NCBI GenBank assembly: GCA_035566895.1
Contig: DATMQA010000186.1
Location: 1 to 14,237, forward strand
Direction of reading: 5' to 3'
Length of the DNA: 14,237 bases
From: DATMQA01 sp035566895
GTDB taxonomy: Bacteria > Verrucomicrobiota > Verrucomicrobiia > Limisphaerales > UBA8199
The stretch's first letter is position 1. Every line of letters starts with the position of its first letter. A program made the translations under genes and the position numbers. The notes under the pieces were generated by a model. It was not told the DNA's origin and ran no database searches. It saw nothing but the letters and a program-made list of their open reading frames with translations. Positions 6,401 to 14,236 of this stretch are shown piece after piece.

Positions 6401-6442
6401 AAGGTTAAAAAGGTTAAATGGTTACAACGTTACATGGTTGCA
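6379..6442. repeat. GGTTAAAA octamer array spanning the repressor stop codon
   Basis: GGTTAAAA occurs in tandem from 6379, with one 9-bp variant, then decays through GGTTAAAT to GGTTACAACG and TACATGGTTGCATGG. The repressor's TAA (6398-6400) is inside the third unit. The unit length is not a multiple of three, so a change in copy number could move the stop. Confidence 0.85.
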
Positions 6443-6454
6443 TGGCCCAAGAGC

Positions 6455-6582
6455 CTTAGAGCGCGTTTGAAAGATCATTTCCATTGTAGCAGCCGACGCA
6501 AGGAGGCTCAAATTTCAGGCATCTTTAGTATAGATCAGAGCCTCCTTGCGTCGGCTGCTACAATTTTAAAACACGCTCTTAG
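6455..6582. mobile_element. MITE-like inverted repeat element between repressor and adaptor genes
   Basis: A perfect 27-bp inverted repeat (6483-6509 with 6538-6564, core TAGCAGCCGACGCAAGGAGG) encloses a 28-nt loop. Outer imperfect arms match too: AGCGCGTTT at 6460-6468 against AAACACGCT at 6569-6577. CTTAG occurs directly on both sides (6455-6459 and 6578-6582) and could be a 5-bp target duplication. No coding capacity of its own is visible, which fits a non-autonomous element or a REP-like hairpin. It ends one base before the adaptor's ATG (6584). Confidence 0.8.
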
Positions 6583-6583
6583 T

Positions 6584-7780
6584 ATGAGAAAGTCGCTTTT
6601 TCGTTGTGTCGTGCTGGCAGGTTTGGCGGCAGGGGTGGCATCCTGCTCGCCGCAGAAGCCACCGGCACCGCCGCCGCCCAGGGTCACGGTGAGCCAGCCT
6701 CAAACCGCCACGGTGACTAATTGGGACGAATATCCCGGCCACCTCGACGCCATCGAGATGGTTGAACTTCGGCCGCGCGTCGCCGGTTACCTCGACTCGA
6801 TTCATTTCCAGGACGGCGCCGAAGTTAAAGCCGGCGATTTGCTCGTGGTGATTGATCCCCGGCCCTACCAGGCGGAGCTCGAACACGCCCAGGCGCAGCG
6901 AGAGCAGGCCGAGTCGCGCCTGGCTTTGGCCGGGGATGATCTCAAACGGGCCGAGAGTTTGCGCGGCACCAAAGCGATCTCGGTGGAGGAATACGACAGC
7001 CGCAGCAAAGCCGCCCAGGAGGCCGAGGGGTCGCTCGCCGCGGCCAGGGCGGCGGAAACCACCGCCCGCATCAACCTGGACTACACCCAAATCAAGGCGC
7101 CCATTGCCGGCAGGATCGGACGGCGGCTGGTCACCCCCGGGAATTTTGTTCAGCTCGGCGGCAATGGCGGGGCGGCGACGGTGCTGGCGACGATTGTTTC
7201 GCAGGACCCGATTTATTGCTATTTCGACGTCGATGAAGCGGCGTTCGCGAGGTACCGGAACACCGGCAAGGCCGGCCAGGCGGCCGAACTCCAGGGCGGC
7301 GCGCTGGTCTGCGAACTCGGCCTGGTCAATGAGGACGGGTTTGGGCACATCGGCCGGCTCGACTTCTTCGATAACCAGGTCAATCCACAAACCGGCACGA
7401 TTCGAATGCGGGCGGTGTTCGACAACCCCGGCCGGGCGCTGGTACCCGGGATGTTCGCGCGGCTGCGCGTGCCCGCCGGGCCGCCGGAGCCGGCTTTGCT
7501 GGTTCCCGATGTCGCCATCCAGTCGGACCAGGGATACAAATTCGTCTATGTCGTGAATTCAGCAAACAAGGTCGAAACGCGTTCGATTACGACCGGCCGA
7601 GCCCATGACACGTTGCGGGCCGTCCTGAAAGGACTGACGCCGCAGGACCGCGTGGCGGTCAACGGTCTCATGATGTTGCGGGACGGAATCCAGGTGGAAG
7701 TGCAAAGTCCCGAACCTGCAGTCCCGGGGTCCAGGGCCGCGGGCGAGAGTGGCGCCGTCGAGGCCAAGGCCCAACCATGA
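6584..7780 (+). CDS. Periplasmic adaptor (membrane fusion protein) lipoprotein of an RND efflux pump
   Basis: 398 residues, MexA/AcrA type. It links the inner-membrane RND transporter to the outer-membrane channel. ATG 6584 is preferred over the in-frame ATG 6434 because it opens directly into a lipoprotein signal (MRKSLF, hydrophobic core, VASC with lipidated C21); the extra 50 residues upstream would be translated from the MITE-like element. A Pro-rich stretch follows, then the lipoyl half-motif (PRVAGYLDSIHFQDGAEVKA), a coiled-coil hairpin around YQAELEHAQAQREQAESRL to AARAAETTARINLDYTQ, the second lipoyl half (IKAPIAGRIGRRLVTPGNFV), a beta-barrel domain (PIYCYFDVDEAAFARY) and a membrane-proximal end with PGMFARLRVP. 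Length and domain order are normal. The transporter gene follows after 67 bp. The substrate is unknown. Confidence 0.93.
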   Translation: MRKSLFRCVVLAGLAAGVASCSPQKPPAPPPPRVTVSQPQTATVTNWDEYPGHLDAIEMVELRPRVAGYLDSIHFQDGAEVKAGDLLVVIDPRPYQAELEHAQAQREQAESRLALAGDDLKRAESLRGTKAISVEEYDSRSKAAQEAEGSLAAARAAETTARINLDYTQIKAPIAGRIGRRLVTPGNFVQLGGNGGAATVLATIVSQDPIYCYFDVDEAAFARYRNTGKAGQAAELQGGALVCELGLVNEDGFGHIGRLDFFDNQVNPQTGTIRMRAVFDNPGRALVPGMFARLRVPAGPPEPALLVPDVAIQSDQGYKFVYVVNSANKVETRSITTGRAHDTLRAVLKGLTPQDRVAVNGLMMLRDGIQVEVQSPEPAVPGSRAAGESGAVEAKAQP

Positions 7781-7847
7781 TACTCATTCAAACCCTCGGG
7801 CAGCGTTTGATGCCAGCCGGTCGTAAACCGCCAATCCAAAGAGCCTT

Positions 7848-10800
7848 GTGAAATTCTCCCACTTTTTCATCCGCCGCCCGATCTTCGCCTCGGTCTTGTC
7901 CATCTTTATCGTGCTGCTGGGGGTGATTGCCCTGTTCACGCTGCCCATTGCGCAGTACCCGGAAATCACGCCCCCGACCATTTTCGTGCTCGCCACCTAC
8001 CCGGGCGCCAGCGCCGAGACCGTGGCGAACACCGTGGCGACGCCGCTCGAGGAGCAAATCAACGGCGTCGAAAACATGCTTTACATGTCCGCCCAGTGCA
8101 GCAGTGACGGCCAACTGCGCCTCTCGGTGACGTTCAACGTTGGCACTGACCCGAACACGGCGCAGGTGCTGGTCCAGAACCGGGTGGATGGAGCCCTGCC
8201 CCGGCTGCCGGAAGAGGTGCGCACGCTGGGCGTGATCACCCGCAAACGCTCGCCGACGATCGCCATGCTCGTCAGCCTGGTATCGCCTAACGGCAAGTAC
8301 GACCCGGTCTATTTGAGCAACTATGCCTATCTCCATGTGCGCGACGTGCTGGCGCGGCTGCCCGGCGTGGGCGATTCCCTCATCTTCGGCGCGCGCGACT
8401 ATTGCATGCGCATCTGGCTGGATCCGAACAAGGCGTCGGCCCGGAGCCTTACCGCCAGCGATATTGTGTCGGCCATTCGCCGGCAAAACGTCGAGGTGGC
8501 CGCGGGCCTGTTCGGGCAGGCGCCTCAACCGTCCGGCAATCTCTTCCAACTGGCGGTCCGGACCAAGGGACGGCTGGTGACCGAGGACGAGTTTGCCGAC
8601 ATCGTGCTCAAGGCGGATGCGGCCGGTCAGATCACCCGTCTCCGCGACGTGGCGCGGATTGAGCTGGCGGCCAGCGATTACAGCATCGACAGCAAGCTCG
8701 ATGGCCAGCCGGCAGCGGCGATCGCGCTCTTCCAGCAGCCTGGGTCAAATGCCATCGAAACCGCCAATGCCATCGAGGCGGCGATGAAAGAGCTGAAGAA
8801 GGAATTCCCCGAGGGCCTGGATTACCGCATCGCCTACGACACCTCCGCGTTCATTCGCGAATCCATCCGCGCCGTGCTTCACACCCTGCTGGTGGCGATC
8901 CTGCTGGTGATTTTTGTCGTCGTCCTCTTTTTGCAGAACTGGCGCGCGTCGCTGATCCCGCTGGTATCGGTGCCGGTCTCGCTGGTCGGCACGTTTGCCG
9001 CGATGTCGGCGTTCGGGTTCTCGCTGAACAACCTGTCGCTCTTCGGGCTGGTCCTGGCGATCGGAATTGTGGTCGATGATGCGATCGTGGTGGTCGAGAA
9101 CGTCGAGCGCCACATTGCCGAGGGGCTTTCACCGGTCGAGGCGACCCACAAGGCGATGGACGAGGTCAGCGGGGCGGTCGTGGCGATTGCCCTGGTGCTC
9201 AGCGCGGTGTTTATTCCCACCGCGTTCGTTAGCGGCATCACCGGCAAGTTTTATCAGCAATTCGCGCTGACCATCGCCATTTCGACGCTCATCTCCGCCT
9301 TCAACTCGCTGACGCTCAGCCCGGCGCTGAGCGCCCTGTTGCTCCAACCGCATCACGCGCCCAGGGACAAAATCGGCCGGGTGATGCACGGCTCAGTGGG
9401 CTGGCTTTTCACCGGGTTCAACCGGTTGTTCGAAGGGGGCCGGGCTAAATATGTCCACCTTCTGGGCCGGGTGCTGCGGCACTGCGGCATCAGCCTGGTG
9501 GTGTATGCGGGGCTGCTCGGGTTAACGTGGTTTGGCTTTCACCAGGTGCCCACCGGCTTCATTCCCTCGCAGGACAAGGGCAGCATTTTTTGCTACATGC
9601 AACTGCCCGACGGCGCTTCGCTGCAGCGCACCGAGGTCGTGAGCGAACGCGTGTTGAAAATCGTCAAAGAAACCGACGGCATTGCGGCAGTCTCCGAATT
9701 CGCCGGTTTGTCGATCATCTCGCTCGGCAACAGCGCGAATGCCTCGAGCATGTTCATTCGCTTGAGTCCCTTCGAGGAGCGGGTCAAAAAGGGCCTGACC
9801 GCCGACGTCATCGTCGCCAACCTGCGCCGGAAGTTCGCGCAAGCCAATATCCAGGAGGCCTATATCGTCGCGGCCGGCACCCCGCCGGTCGATGGCCTGG
9901 GGACCCTCGGCGGATTTAAGCTCCAGGTCGAGGACCGGGCGAATGCCGGGTACGCCGCCCTCCAGAAAGCCACCTACGACCTGGCCGGCGCCGCGACCCA
10001 GGACAAAGAACACCGCGTCGCCAGCGCCCTCTCGACCTTCCGCGCCGGCGTCCCGCAGGTGTTCCTGGACGTGGACCGCGCCAAAGCGGAGTCCATGCAC
10101 GTGCCGCTCGACGCCGTCTGGGATACGCTTTCGATTTATCTCGGCTCGCTTTACGTCAATGATTTCACGATTTACGGGCGGCCTTACCACGTCACCGCCC
10201 AGGCCGACGCGCCGTTCCGCGCCAGGCCCGAGGATGTGAAGACTCTCAAAACGCGCAATGCCGGCGGCGAGATGGTGCCCCTGGGCACGCTGGTCACGGT
10301 CAAAGACATTAACGCGCCGGTGCTCGTGGGTCACTTCAACCTCTTTCCTACCGCCGAAATCAGCGGCGCGACCGCCCCGGGCATCAGTTCGGGCGACGGC
10401 ATTCGGCTGATGAATGAACTCTCCGAGCGGGTGCTGCCGCGCGGCATGAAGATCGAATGGACCGAGCTGAGTCTGTTGCAAATCCTGTCGGGCAACACCG
10501 CCATTTACATCTTTCCGTTGTGCGTTTTGATGATGTTCCTGGTGCTGGCGGCCCAATACGAAAGTTGGTCTCTGCCTTTGGCCATCATTCTCATCGTGCC
10601 GATGTGCCTGCTCTTCGCGGTTGCCGGCATCTGGCTGCGCGGCCTGGACAACAATCTCTTTACCCAAATCGGATTGGTCGTGCTGATGGGCCTGGCCTGC
10701 AAAAACGCCATCCTGATCGTCGAGTTCGCCAAGCAATTGCAGGATGCCGGCCGGACTCGCGTCGAGGCGGCCATCGAGGCCTCCAAGCTGCGGCTGCGTC

Positions 10801-11045
10801 CGATCCTGATGACCTCGTTTGCCTTCACCTTCGGGGTCATCCCGCTGATGCTCTCGCATGGCGCCGGAGCCGAGATGCGCGTCTCTATCGGCACCGCCGT
10901 GTTCTTCGGGATGTTAGGCGTCACCTTTTTTGGCGTCGTGCTCACGCCGGTCTTTTACGTCGTCATCCGTCGCCTGCTGGAGCGTCACCCAAAACCAGCC
11001 GCCAGGCTGCTCCCTGAAGGGTTGGTTCCCGGTTCTGCCAAATAA
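7848..11045 (+). CDS. RND-family multidrug efflux transporter, HAE1 type (AcrB/MexB-like)
   Basis: 1065 residues from GTG 7848; only a weak AAAGAG precedes the start. This is a proton-driven inner-membrane antiporter that exports hydrophobic or amphiphilic compounds through the adaptor and channel encoded next to it. The N-terminus FFIRRPIFASVLSIFIVLLG and the following LPIAQYPEITPPTI are typical of AcrB. In TM4, GIVVDDAIVVVENVER carries the paired aspartates D410 and D411 of the proton relay. In TM10, MGLACKNAILIVEFAK carries the matching K952. The long periplasmic loops after TM1 and TM7 and the total length are those of the family, with no truncation. It is the second gene of the operon: 67 bp after the adaptor and 4 bp before the outer membrane factor. 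HAE1 membership is clear; drug specificity cannot be read from sequence. Confidence 0.96.
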   Translation: MKFSHFFIRRPIFASVLSIFIVLLGVIALFTLPIAQYPEITPPTIFVLATYPGASAETVANTVATPLEEQINGVENMLYMSAQCSSDGQLRLSVTFNVGTDPNTAQVLVQNRVDGALPRLPEEVRTLGVITRKRSPTIAMLVSLVSPNGKYDPVYLSNYAYLHVRDVLARLPGVGDSLIFGARDYCMRIWLDPNKASARSLTASDIVSAIRRQNVEVAAGLFGQAPQPSGNLFQLAVRTKGRLVTEDEFADIVLKADAAGQITRLRDVARIELAASDYSIDSKLDGQPAAAIALFQQPGSNAIETANAIEAAMKELKKEFPEGLDYRIAYDTSAFIRESIRAVLHTLLVAILLVIFVVVLFLQNWRASLIPLVSVPVSLVGTFAAMSAFGFSLNNLSLFGLVLAIGIVVDDAIVVVENVERHIAEGLSPVEATHKAMDEVSGAVVAIALVLSAVFIPTAFVSGITGKFYQQFALTIAISTLISAFNSLTLSPALSALLLQPHHAPRDKIGRVMHGSVGWLFTGFNRLFEGGRAKYVHLLGRVLRHCGISLVVYAGLLGLTWFGFHQVPTGFIPSQDKGSIFCYMQLPDGASLQRTEVVSERVLKIVKETDGIAAVSEFAGLSIISLGNSANASSMFIRLSPFEERVKKGLTADVIVANLRRKFAQANIQEAYIVAAGTPPVDGLGTLGGFKLQVEDRANAGYAALQKATYDLAGAATQDKEHRVASALSTFRAGVPQVFLDVDRAKAESMHVPLDAVWDTLSIYLGSLYVNDFTIYGRPYHVTAQADAPFRARPEDVKTLKTRNAGGEMVPLGTLVTVKDINAPVLVGHFNLFPTAEISGATAPGISSGDGIRLMNELSERVLPRGMKIEWTELSLLQILSGNTAIYIFPLCVLMMFLVLAAQYESWSLPLAIILIVPMCLLFAVAGIWLRGLDNNLFTQIGLVVLMGLACKNAILIVEFAKQLQDAGRTRVEAAIEASKLRLRPILMTSFAFTFGVIPLMLSHGAGAEMRVSIGTAVFFGMLGVTFFGVVLTPVFYVVIRRLLERHPKPAARLLPEGLVPGSAK

Positions 11046-11049
11046 GAAA

Positions 11050-12558
11050 ATGAATTCCCATTTTGCAAAGCCGCGCCGTTTCCCGTTTCCCGTTTCCCGT
11101 TTCACGTCCAACGCCTCACGCCTCACGCTCCTCCTGCCCAGCCTCGCCGTGGGGTTCCTGCTCGCCGGTTGCGCCGCGGGTCCCAACTACCATCCTCCGA
11201 AAACCGAGGTCAGCCCCGCATTTGCCAATGGCGGCCAAACCAATCTCGCGGCCGGCCAGACCGCCATCGGCTGGTGGCGGGCTTTCAAGGATGCCCGGTT
11301 GGACCACCTGGTGGACCGCGCTCTGGCCACCAACCAGGACTTGCGCATCGCCACTGCGCGCGTCCGCGAGGCCCGCGCTCTTCGCACCCAGGCCGTCGCT
11401 GACGCCCTGCCCGTCGTTGACGCGACCGGTGGTTACACCAAATCAGTCACCAGCAAAGATGCCGCGCCTTTCCCGCTGACCCGCTCCCAGCGCGAACTGC
11501 AGCTTTTCAATGCCGGCTTCGACGCCACCTGGGAATTGGACCTCTTCGGCCATGTGCGGCGCGAGGTCGAAGCGGCCCGCGCCGACCTGGCGGCAACCGA
11601 GGCCAACCGGCAATTCGTCATGCTCAGCCTGGTCGCCGAGGTCGCCCGCAACTATTTCGAACTGCGCGGCACCCAACATGAGCTGGCCGTAGCGCAAAGA
11701 AATGCGGACAACCAGCGAGAAACCCTCGATTGGACCCTCGCAAGATTTCAGGCGGGCCGCGCGACTGAATTGGACACCGCGCGCGCGCGCGCCCAGTTCA
11801 ACGCTACCCTGGCCACCATCCCCCCATTGCAAGGCGCCATCAAACATTCCATTTACCGGCTCGGCGTCCTGACGGGCCAGCAGCCCACCGCACTGGAATC
11901 GGACCTCTCCCCACCCGCGCCGATGCCGGAGTTGCCAGCGCTCGTCAACATCGGCAACCCGGCCGACCTGCTCCGCCGCCGGCCCGATATTCGCGCGGCG
12001 GAGCGGGCTCTGGCGGCCGCCACCGCCCGTATTGGAGTCGAAACTTCTGGGCTTTTCCCGCGCGTGGTGTTCAATGGCAACCTCGGGGTCTCGGCGAACC
12101 ATCTGGCCGGCCTCGGCGAAGCTGGAACGGATGCCTATTCTTTCGGTCCGCAAATTACCTGGGCGGCGCTGGACCTGGGCCATGTTCGCGCCCGCATCCA
12201 GGCCGCCCATGCCCGGGCCGAGGCGGAAGTGGCGGGCTACGAAAAGACCGTGCTCACCGCGCTGGAGGACACCGAGAACGCGCTGGTGGATTTTGGACGC
12301 GAACAGGCCCGGCGCGATTACCTGAAGGAATCGGTGCGGTCGGCCACCGAGGCGATGTCGCTGGCACGGCAGCGTTACGACAGCGGCATCTCCGATTTTC
12401 TTCCCGTGCTCGATGCTGAACGCACGCAACTGGACGTGGAGGCACAGCTTGCCCAAAGCGAAACCCGCACCGCCACCGGCCTCGTGGCCGTGTATAAAGC
12501 GTTGGGCGGCGGGTGGGAGATTGAACGGGCGCCGGCGGTTGCGGGAGCGGAACGGTGA
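11050..12558 (+). CDS. Outer membrane efflux lipoprotein, NodT/OprM family
   Basis: 502 residues from ATG 11050, four bases after the transporter stop. The frame is open further upstream, but that part overlaps the transporter. It is the TolC-like channel of the pump. The lipobox LLAGC puts the lipidated cysteine at C41, followed by AAGPNYHPP, a signature start of mature NodT-type channels. GWWRAFKDARLDHLVDRAL, then NQDLRIATARVREARALR, and later ADLLRRRPDIRAAERAL are family motifs of the two repeated OEP domains. The signal peptide is unusual: its n-region is about 24 residues long (RRFPFPVSRFTSNASRLTL) and is encoded by GTTTCCC/GTTTCAC heptamer repeats at 11077-11128. Translational coupling to the transporter is likely. 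The gene ends 7 bp from the convergent aldolase gene, and no terminator is visible between them. Confidence 0.93.
   Translation: MNSHFAKPRRFPFPVSRFTSNASRLTLLLPSLAVGFLLAGCAAGPNYHPPKTEVSPAFANGGQTNLAAGQTAIGWWRAFKDARLDHLVDRALATNQDLRIATARVREARALRTQAVADALPVVDATGGYTKSVTSKDAAPFPLTRSQRELQLFNAGFDATWELDLFGHVRREVEAARADLAATEANRQFVMLSLVAEVARNYFELRGTQHELAVAQRNADNQRETLDWTLARFQAGRATELDTARARAQFNATLATIPPLQGAIKHSIYRLGVLTGQQPTALESDLSPPAPMPELPALVNIGNPADLLRRRPDIRAAERALAAATARIGVETSGLFPRVVFNGNLGVSANHLAGLGEAGTDAYSFGPQITWAALDLGHVRARIQAAHARAEAEVAGYEKTVLTALEDTENALVDFGREQARRDYLKESVRSATEAMSLARQRYDSGISDFLPVLDAERTQLDVEAQLAQSETRTATGLVAVYKALGGGWEIERAPAVAGAER
11077..11128. repeat. Heptamer repeats coding for the signal-peptide n-region
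   Basis: CGTTTCC occurs three times and CGTTTCA once in 11077-11104, followed by two ACGCCTC units and a partial third at 11111-11128. The same heptamer type occurs in the gene-free region at 5361-5388 (GTTTCAC). Confidence 0.85.
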
Positions 12559-12565
12559 TCCGCGA

Positions 12566-13582
12566 TTAATCCCAGATCAGGTTGTAAAAATCCACAATAT
12601 TGCCTTTGCTCTTGGCCTCCTGGAACTTCATGGCCGAGCGAGGATGTTCGTTCAGCAAGCCGGTGAGCATATACGGCAGGTCGAAGCCCCAAAGTAGTTT
12701 GGAGCGCATCGGCTCGACGACATTTTGGACGCAGCGGAGTACCGGCAGGATGTTGTACTTCGGGTTGTGAAGGAATCCAATGAGGAGCTCGAGCGGGCAA
12801 TTTCCCGCACCGCGCCCCAGGCCGGCCATGGTCGCATCAAGCATGTTGGCGCCCAGGACAATGGCCTCAATGGTATTGGCGAAGGCCAGTTGCAGGTTAT
12901 TGTGGGCGTGGATGCCGACTTCCTTGCCCTGGGCCTTGGCGTAGCCAAGATATTTGCGAATCAGATAATCCACCTGTTCGCTGTAAAGCGAGCCGAAGCT
13001 ATCGACTACATAGATCGCCTTGGTCTCGGATTGAACCAGCAGCTCCAGGCCTTCGTCGAGCTCATGCTCCCGCACGGTCGAGACCGCCATCAGATTTACC
13101 GTCGTCTCGTAGCCTTTGTCATGGGCGTCCTTGACCATCTCCAGCGCGGTCGGGACCTGGCTGATGTAGGTCGCGATGCGGATCATATCGAGCGCGCTTT
13201 CCTTTTTAGGGAGAAAGTCCTCATGATAATCCGTCCGCTCTGCGTCGGCCATCACGCAGAGTTTAACCGAGTTCGGGTTGTCGCCCACAATGCGCCGGAT
13301 GTCATCCTCCAGGCAATATTTCCAGGCGCCGTATTCGCCGGGGACGACGACCTTGCGCGAAGACTTGTAGCCCAGCTCCATATAATCCACGCCGGCCTCG
13401 CCGCACGCCTGATAGACTTCCTTGACGAATTGGTCATCAAACTGGTGATTGTTCATCAGCCCGCCATCGCGGATGGTGCAATCCAGCACTTTGATCTCCG
13501 GACGATAGGAGACCCATCTCCCCGCGGCGGTTTGCTTCGACTTGCTGGTGGGGGCCGCCGCGTTTTTAGGTTTCGCGCTCAT
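12566..13582 (-). CDS. DRE-TIM metallolyase, HMGL-like aldolase (4-hydroxy-2-oxovalerate aldolase-like)
   Basis: 338 residues from ATG 13582. The first about 22 residues are a Lys/Ala-rich tail. KVLDCTIRDGGLMNN (about 31-45) is the catalytic entry motif of the family, with R38 and D39; GIHAHNNLQLAFAN carries the metal-binding H225 and H227; DATMAGLGRGAGNCPLELL completes the TIM-barrel signature. Family members carry out metal-dependent aldol or Claisen chemistry with pyruvate- or acyl-CoA-type substrates. The C-terminus (LLWGFDLPYMLTGLLNEHPR) differs from what I recall of characterised DmpG-type enzymes, so the substrate is open. No acetaldehyde dehydrogenase partner is encoded nearby, which argues against a meta-cleavage pathway role. 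It lies 65 bp downstream of infA on the same strand; that gap contains word repeats (TTTGGAGCTTGGAGTTT) and no clear promoter. Confidence 0.85.
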   Translation of the reverse strand: MSAKPKNAAAPTSKSKQTAAGRWVSYRPEIKVLDCTIRDGGLMNNHQFDDQFVKEVYQACGEAGVDYMELGYKSSRKVVVPGEYGAWKYCLEDDIRRIVGDNPNSVKLCVMADAERTDYHEDFLPKKESALDMIRIATYISQVPTALEMVKDAHDKGYETTVNLMAVSTVREHELDEGLELLVQSETKAIYVVDSFGSLYSEQVDYLIRKYLGYAKAQGKEVGIHAHNNLQLAFANTIEAIVLGANMLDATMAGLGRGAGNCPLELLIGFLHNPKYNILPVLRCVQNVVEPMRSKLLWGFDLPYMLTGLLNEHPRSAMKFQEAKSKGNIVDFYNLIWD

Positions 13583-13647
13583 AATGTTTCGAATAAGACC
13601 CTGGTGTTTGGAGCTTGGAGTTTAAAGTTTGAAGTCTCGTCCCGCCT

Positions 13648-13866
13648 TCACTTAAGTCGATAGGTAATCCGCCCCTTGCTCAAATCGTAAGGTGACATCT
13701 CCATGCGCACCCGGTCGCCGACGGTGAGCCGCACAAAATGTTTGCGCATTTTGCCGGAGAGATGCGCGAGGACTTCATGCTGGTTGTCGAGCTTGACCCG
13801 AAACATCGTACCGGGAAGCACCGTTGAAACAGTGCCCTCGAGTTCGATTGGCTCCTCGCTGCCCAA
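13648..13866 (-). CDS. infA: Translation initiation factor IF-1
   Basis: 72 residues, the usual IF-1 length. It is a single OB-fold protein that binds the 30S A site during initiation. EEPIELEGTVSTVLPGTMFR, then VLAHLSGKMRKHFVRL and SPYDLSKGRITYRLK, are diagnostic. The start is a TTG at 13866: an in-frame TGA lies four codons upstream (13878-13876), no ATG or GTG is available, and AAAGGA (13876-13871) provides a Shine-Dalgarno. In many bacteria infA sits with ribosomal protein genes or map; here it follows an RNA-binding protein gene (22 bp gap) and precedes an aldolase gene. Confidence 0.96.
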   Translation of the reverse strand: MGSEEPIELEGTVSTVLPGTMFRVKLDNQHEVLAHLSGKMRKHFVRLTVGDRVRMEMSPYDLSKGRITYRLK

Positions 13867-13870
13867 AGAA

Positions 13871-13876
13871 TCCTTT
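13871..13876 (-). promoter_or_regulatory. Ribosome binding site deciding the infA TTG start
   Basis: AAAGGA on the minus strand, 4 nt before TTG 13866. It overlaps the in-frame TGA that excludes a longer reading of infA. Confidence 0.6.
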
Positions 13877-13888
13877 CAGCAACGCGGT

Positions 13889-14236
13889 TCAGTAGCGAGG
13901 GCGTCCCCCGCTGTCACCCCGACGTTCGCCGCCGCGTCCGCCATAACCCCCTCGGCCCCCGCCTCCTCCCCCGCCGCCGCCTCGGCCGCCCTCCTCCCGC
14001 TCGCGGGCTTCGCTGACCTTCAACTCCCGGCCCTTCAAGCTCTTGCCGGCCGAGCCGTCGAGGGCCGCCTTCGCCCCTTCCGGTGTGGCCATCGTCACAA
14101 ACGCAAAACCGCGCGAACGCCCCGACGTGCGGTCCGTGATGAGGTTCACCTCGGTAACCGGGCCAAACCCGGCAAACATATCCTGGAGTTCATTCTCGGT
14201 GACATCGAACCCGAGATTGCCGACAAATAATTTCGT
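13889..14236 (-). CDS. RRM-domain, Gly/Arg-rich RNA-binding protein, 5' end cut by window edge
   Basis: The frame enters from the right edge (TKLFVGNLGFDVTENELQDM) and ends at TGA 13891-13889. 115 residues are visible and probably only a few N-terminal residues are missing. LFVGNL is RNP2 and RGFAFVTM is RNP1 with the aromatic RNA-stacking residue, so this is a complete RRM. The tail from about EREEGGRG onward is a Gly/Arg-rich disordered region with RGG-like repeats. Such short RRM-Gly proteins are known in cyanobacteria and several other phyla as cold- or stress-related RNA-binding proteins. The gene is followed by infA after 22 bp on the same strand, so both are probably cotranscribed and linked to translation. 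A later internal ATG (14179) would cut the RRM and is not the true start. Confidence 0.92.
   Translation of the reverse strand, partial: TKLFVGNLGFDVTENELQDMFAGFGPVTEVNLITDRTSGRSRGFAFVTMATPEGAKAALDGSAGKSLKGRELKVSEAREREEGGRGGGGGGGGGRGGYGGRGGERRGDSGGRPRY

Noticed and set aside
6434..6583. Adaptor start at ATG 6434
   Set aside because: It would add 50 residues read from the MITE-like element in front of a perfectly placed lipoprotein signal peptide at 6584.
9522..10859. Long minus-strand ORF (445 codons) opposite the RND transporter
   Set aside because: The plus-strand transporter is certain here. The antisense reading is rich in His, Gln, Arg and Gly, as expected from a GC-rich shadow, and has no domain or start signals.
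11443..12456. Minus-strand ORF of 337 codons opposite the outer membrane factor
   Set aside because: Shadow of a well-supported channel gene; composition biased and no recognisable motif.
12725..13663. Plus-strand ORF of 312 codons opposite the aldolase
   Set aside because: The aldolase on minus has intact catalytic motifs; the plus reading is its complement and lacks a ribosome binding site.
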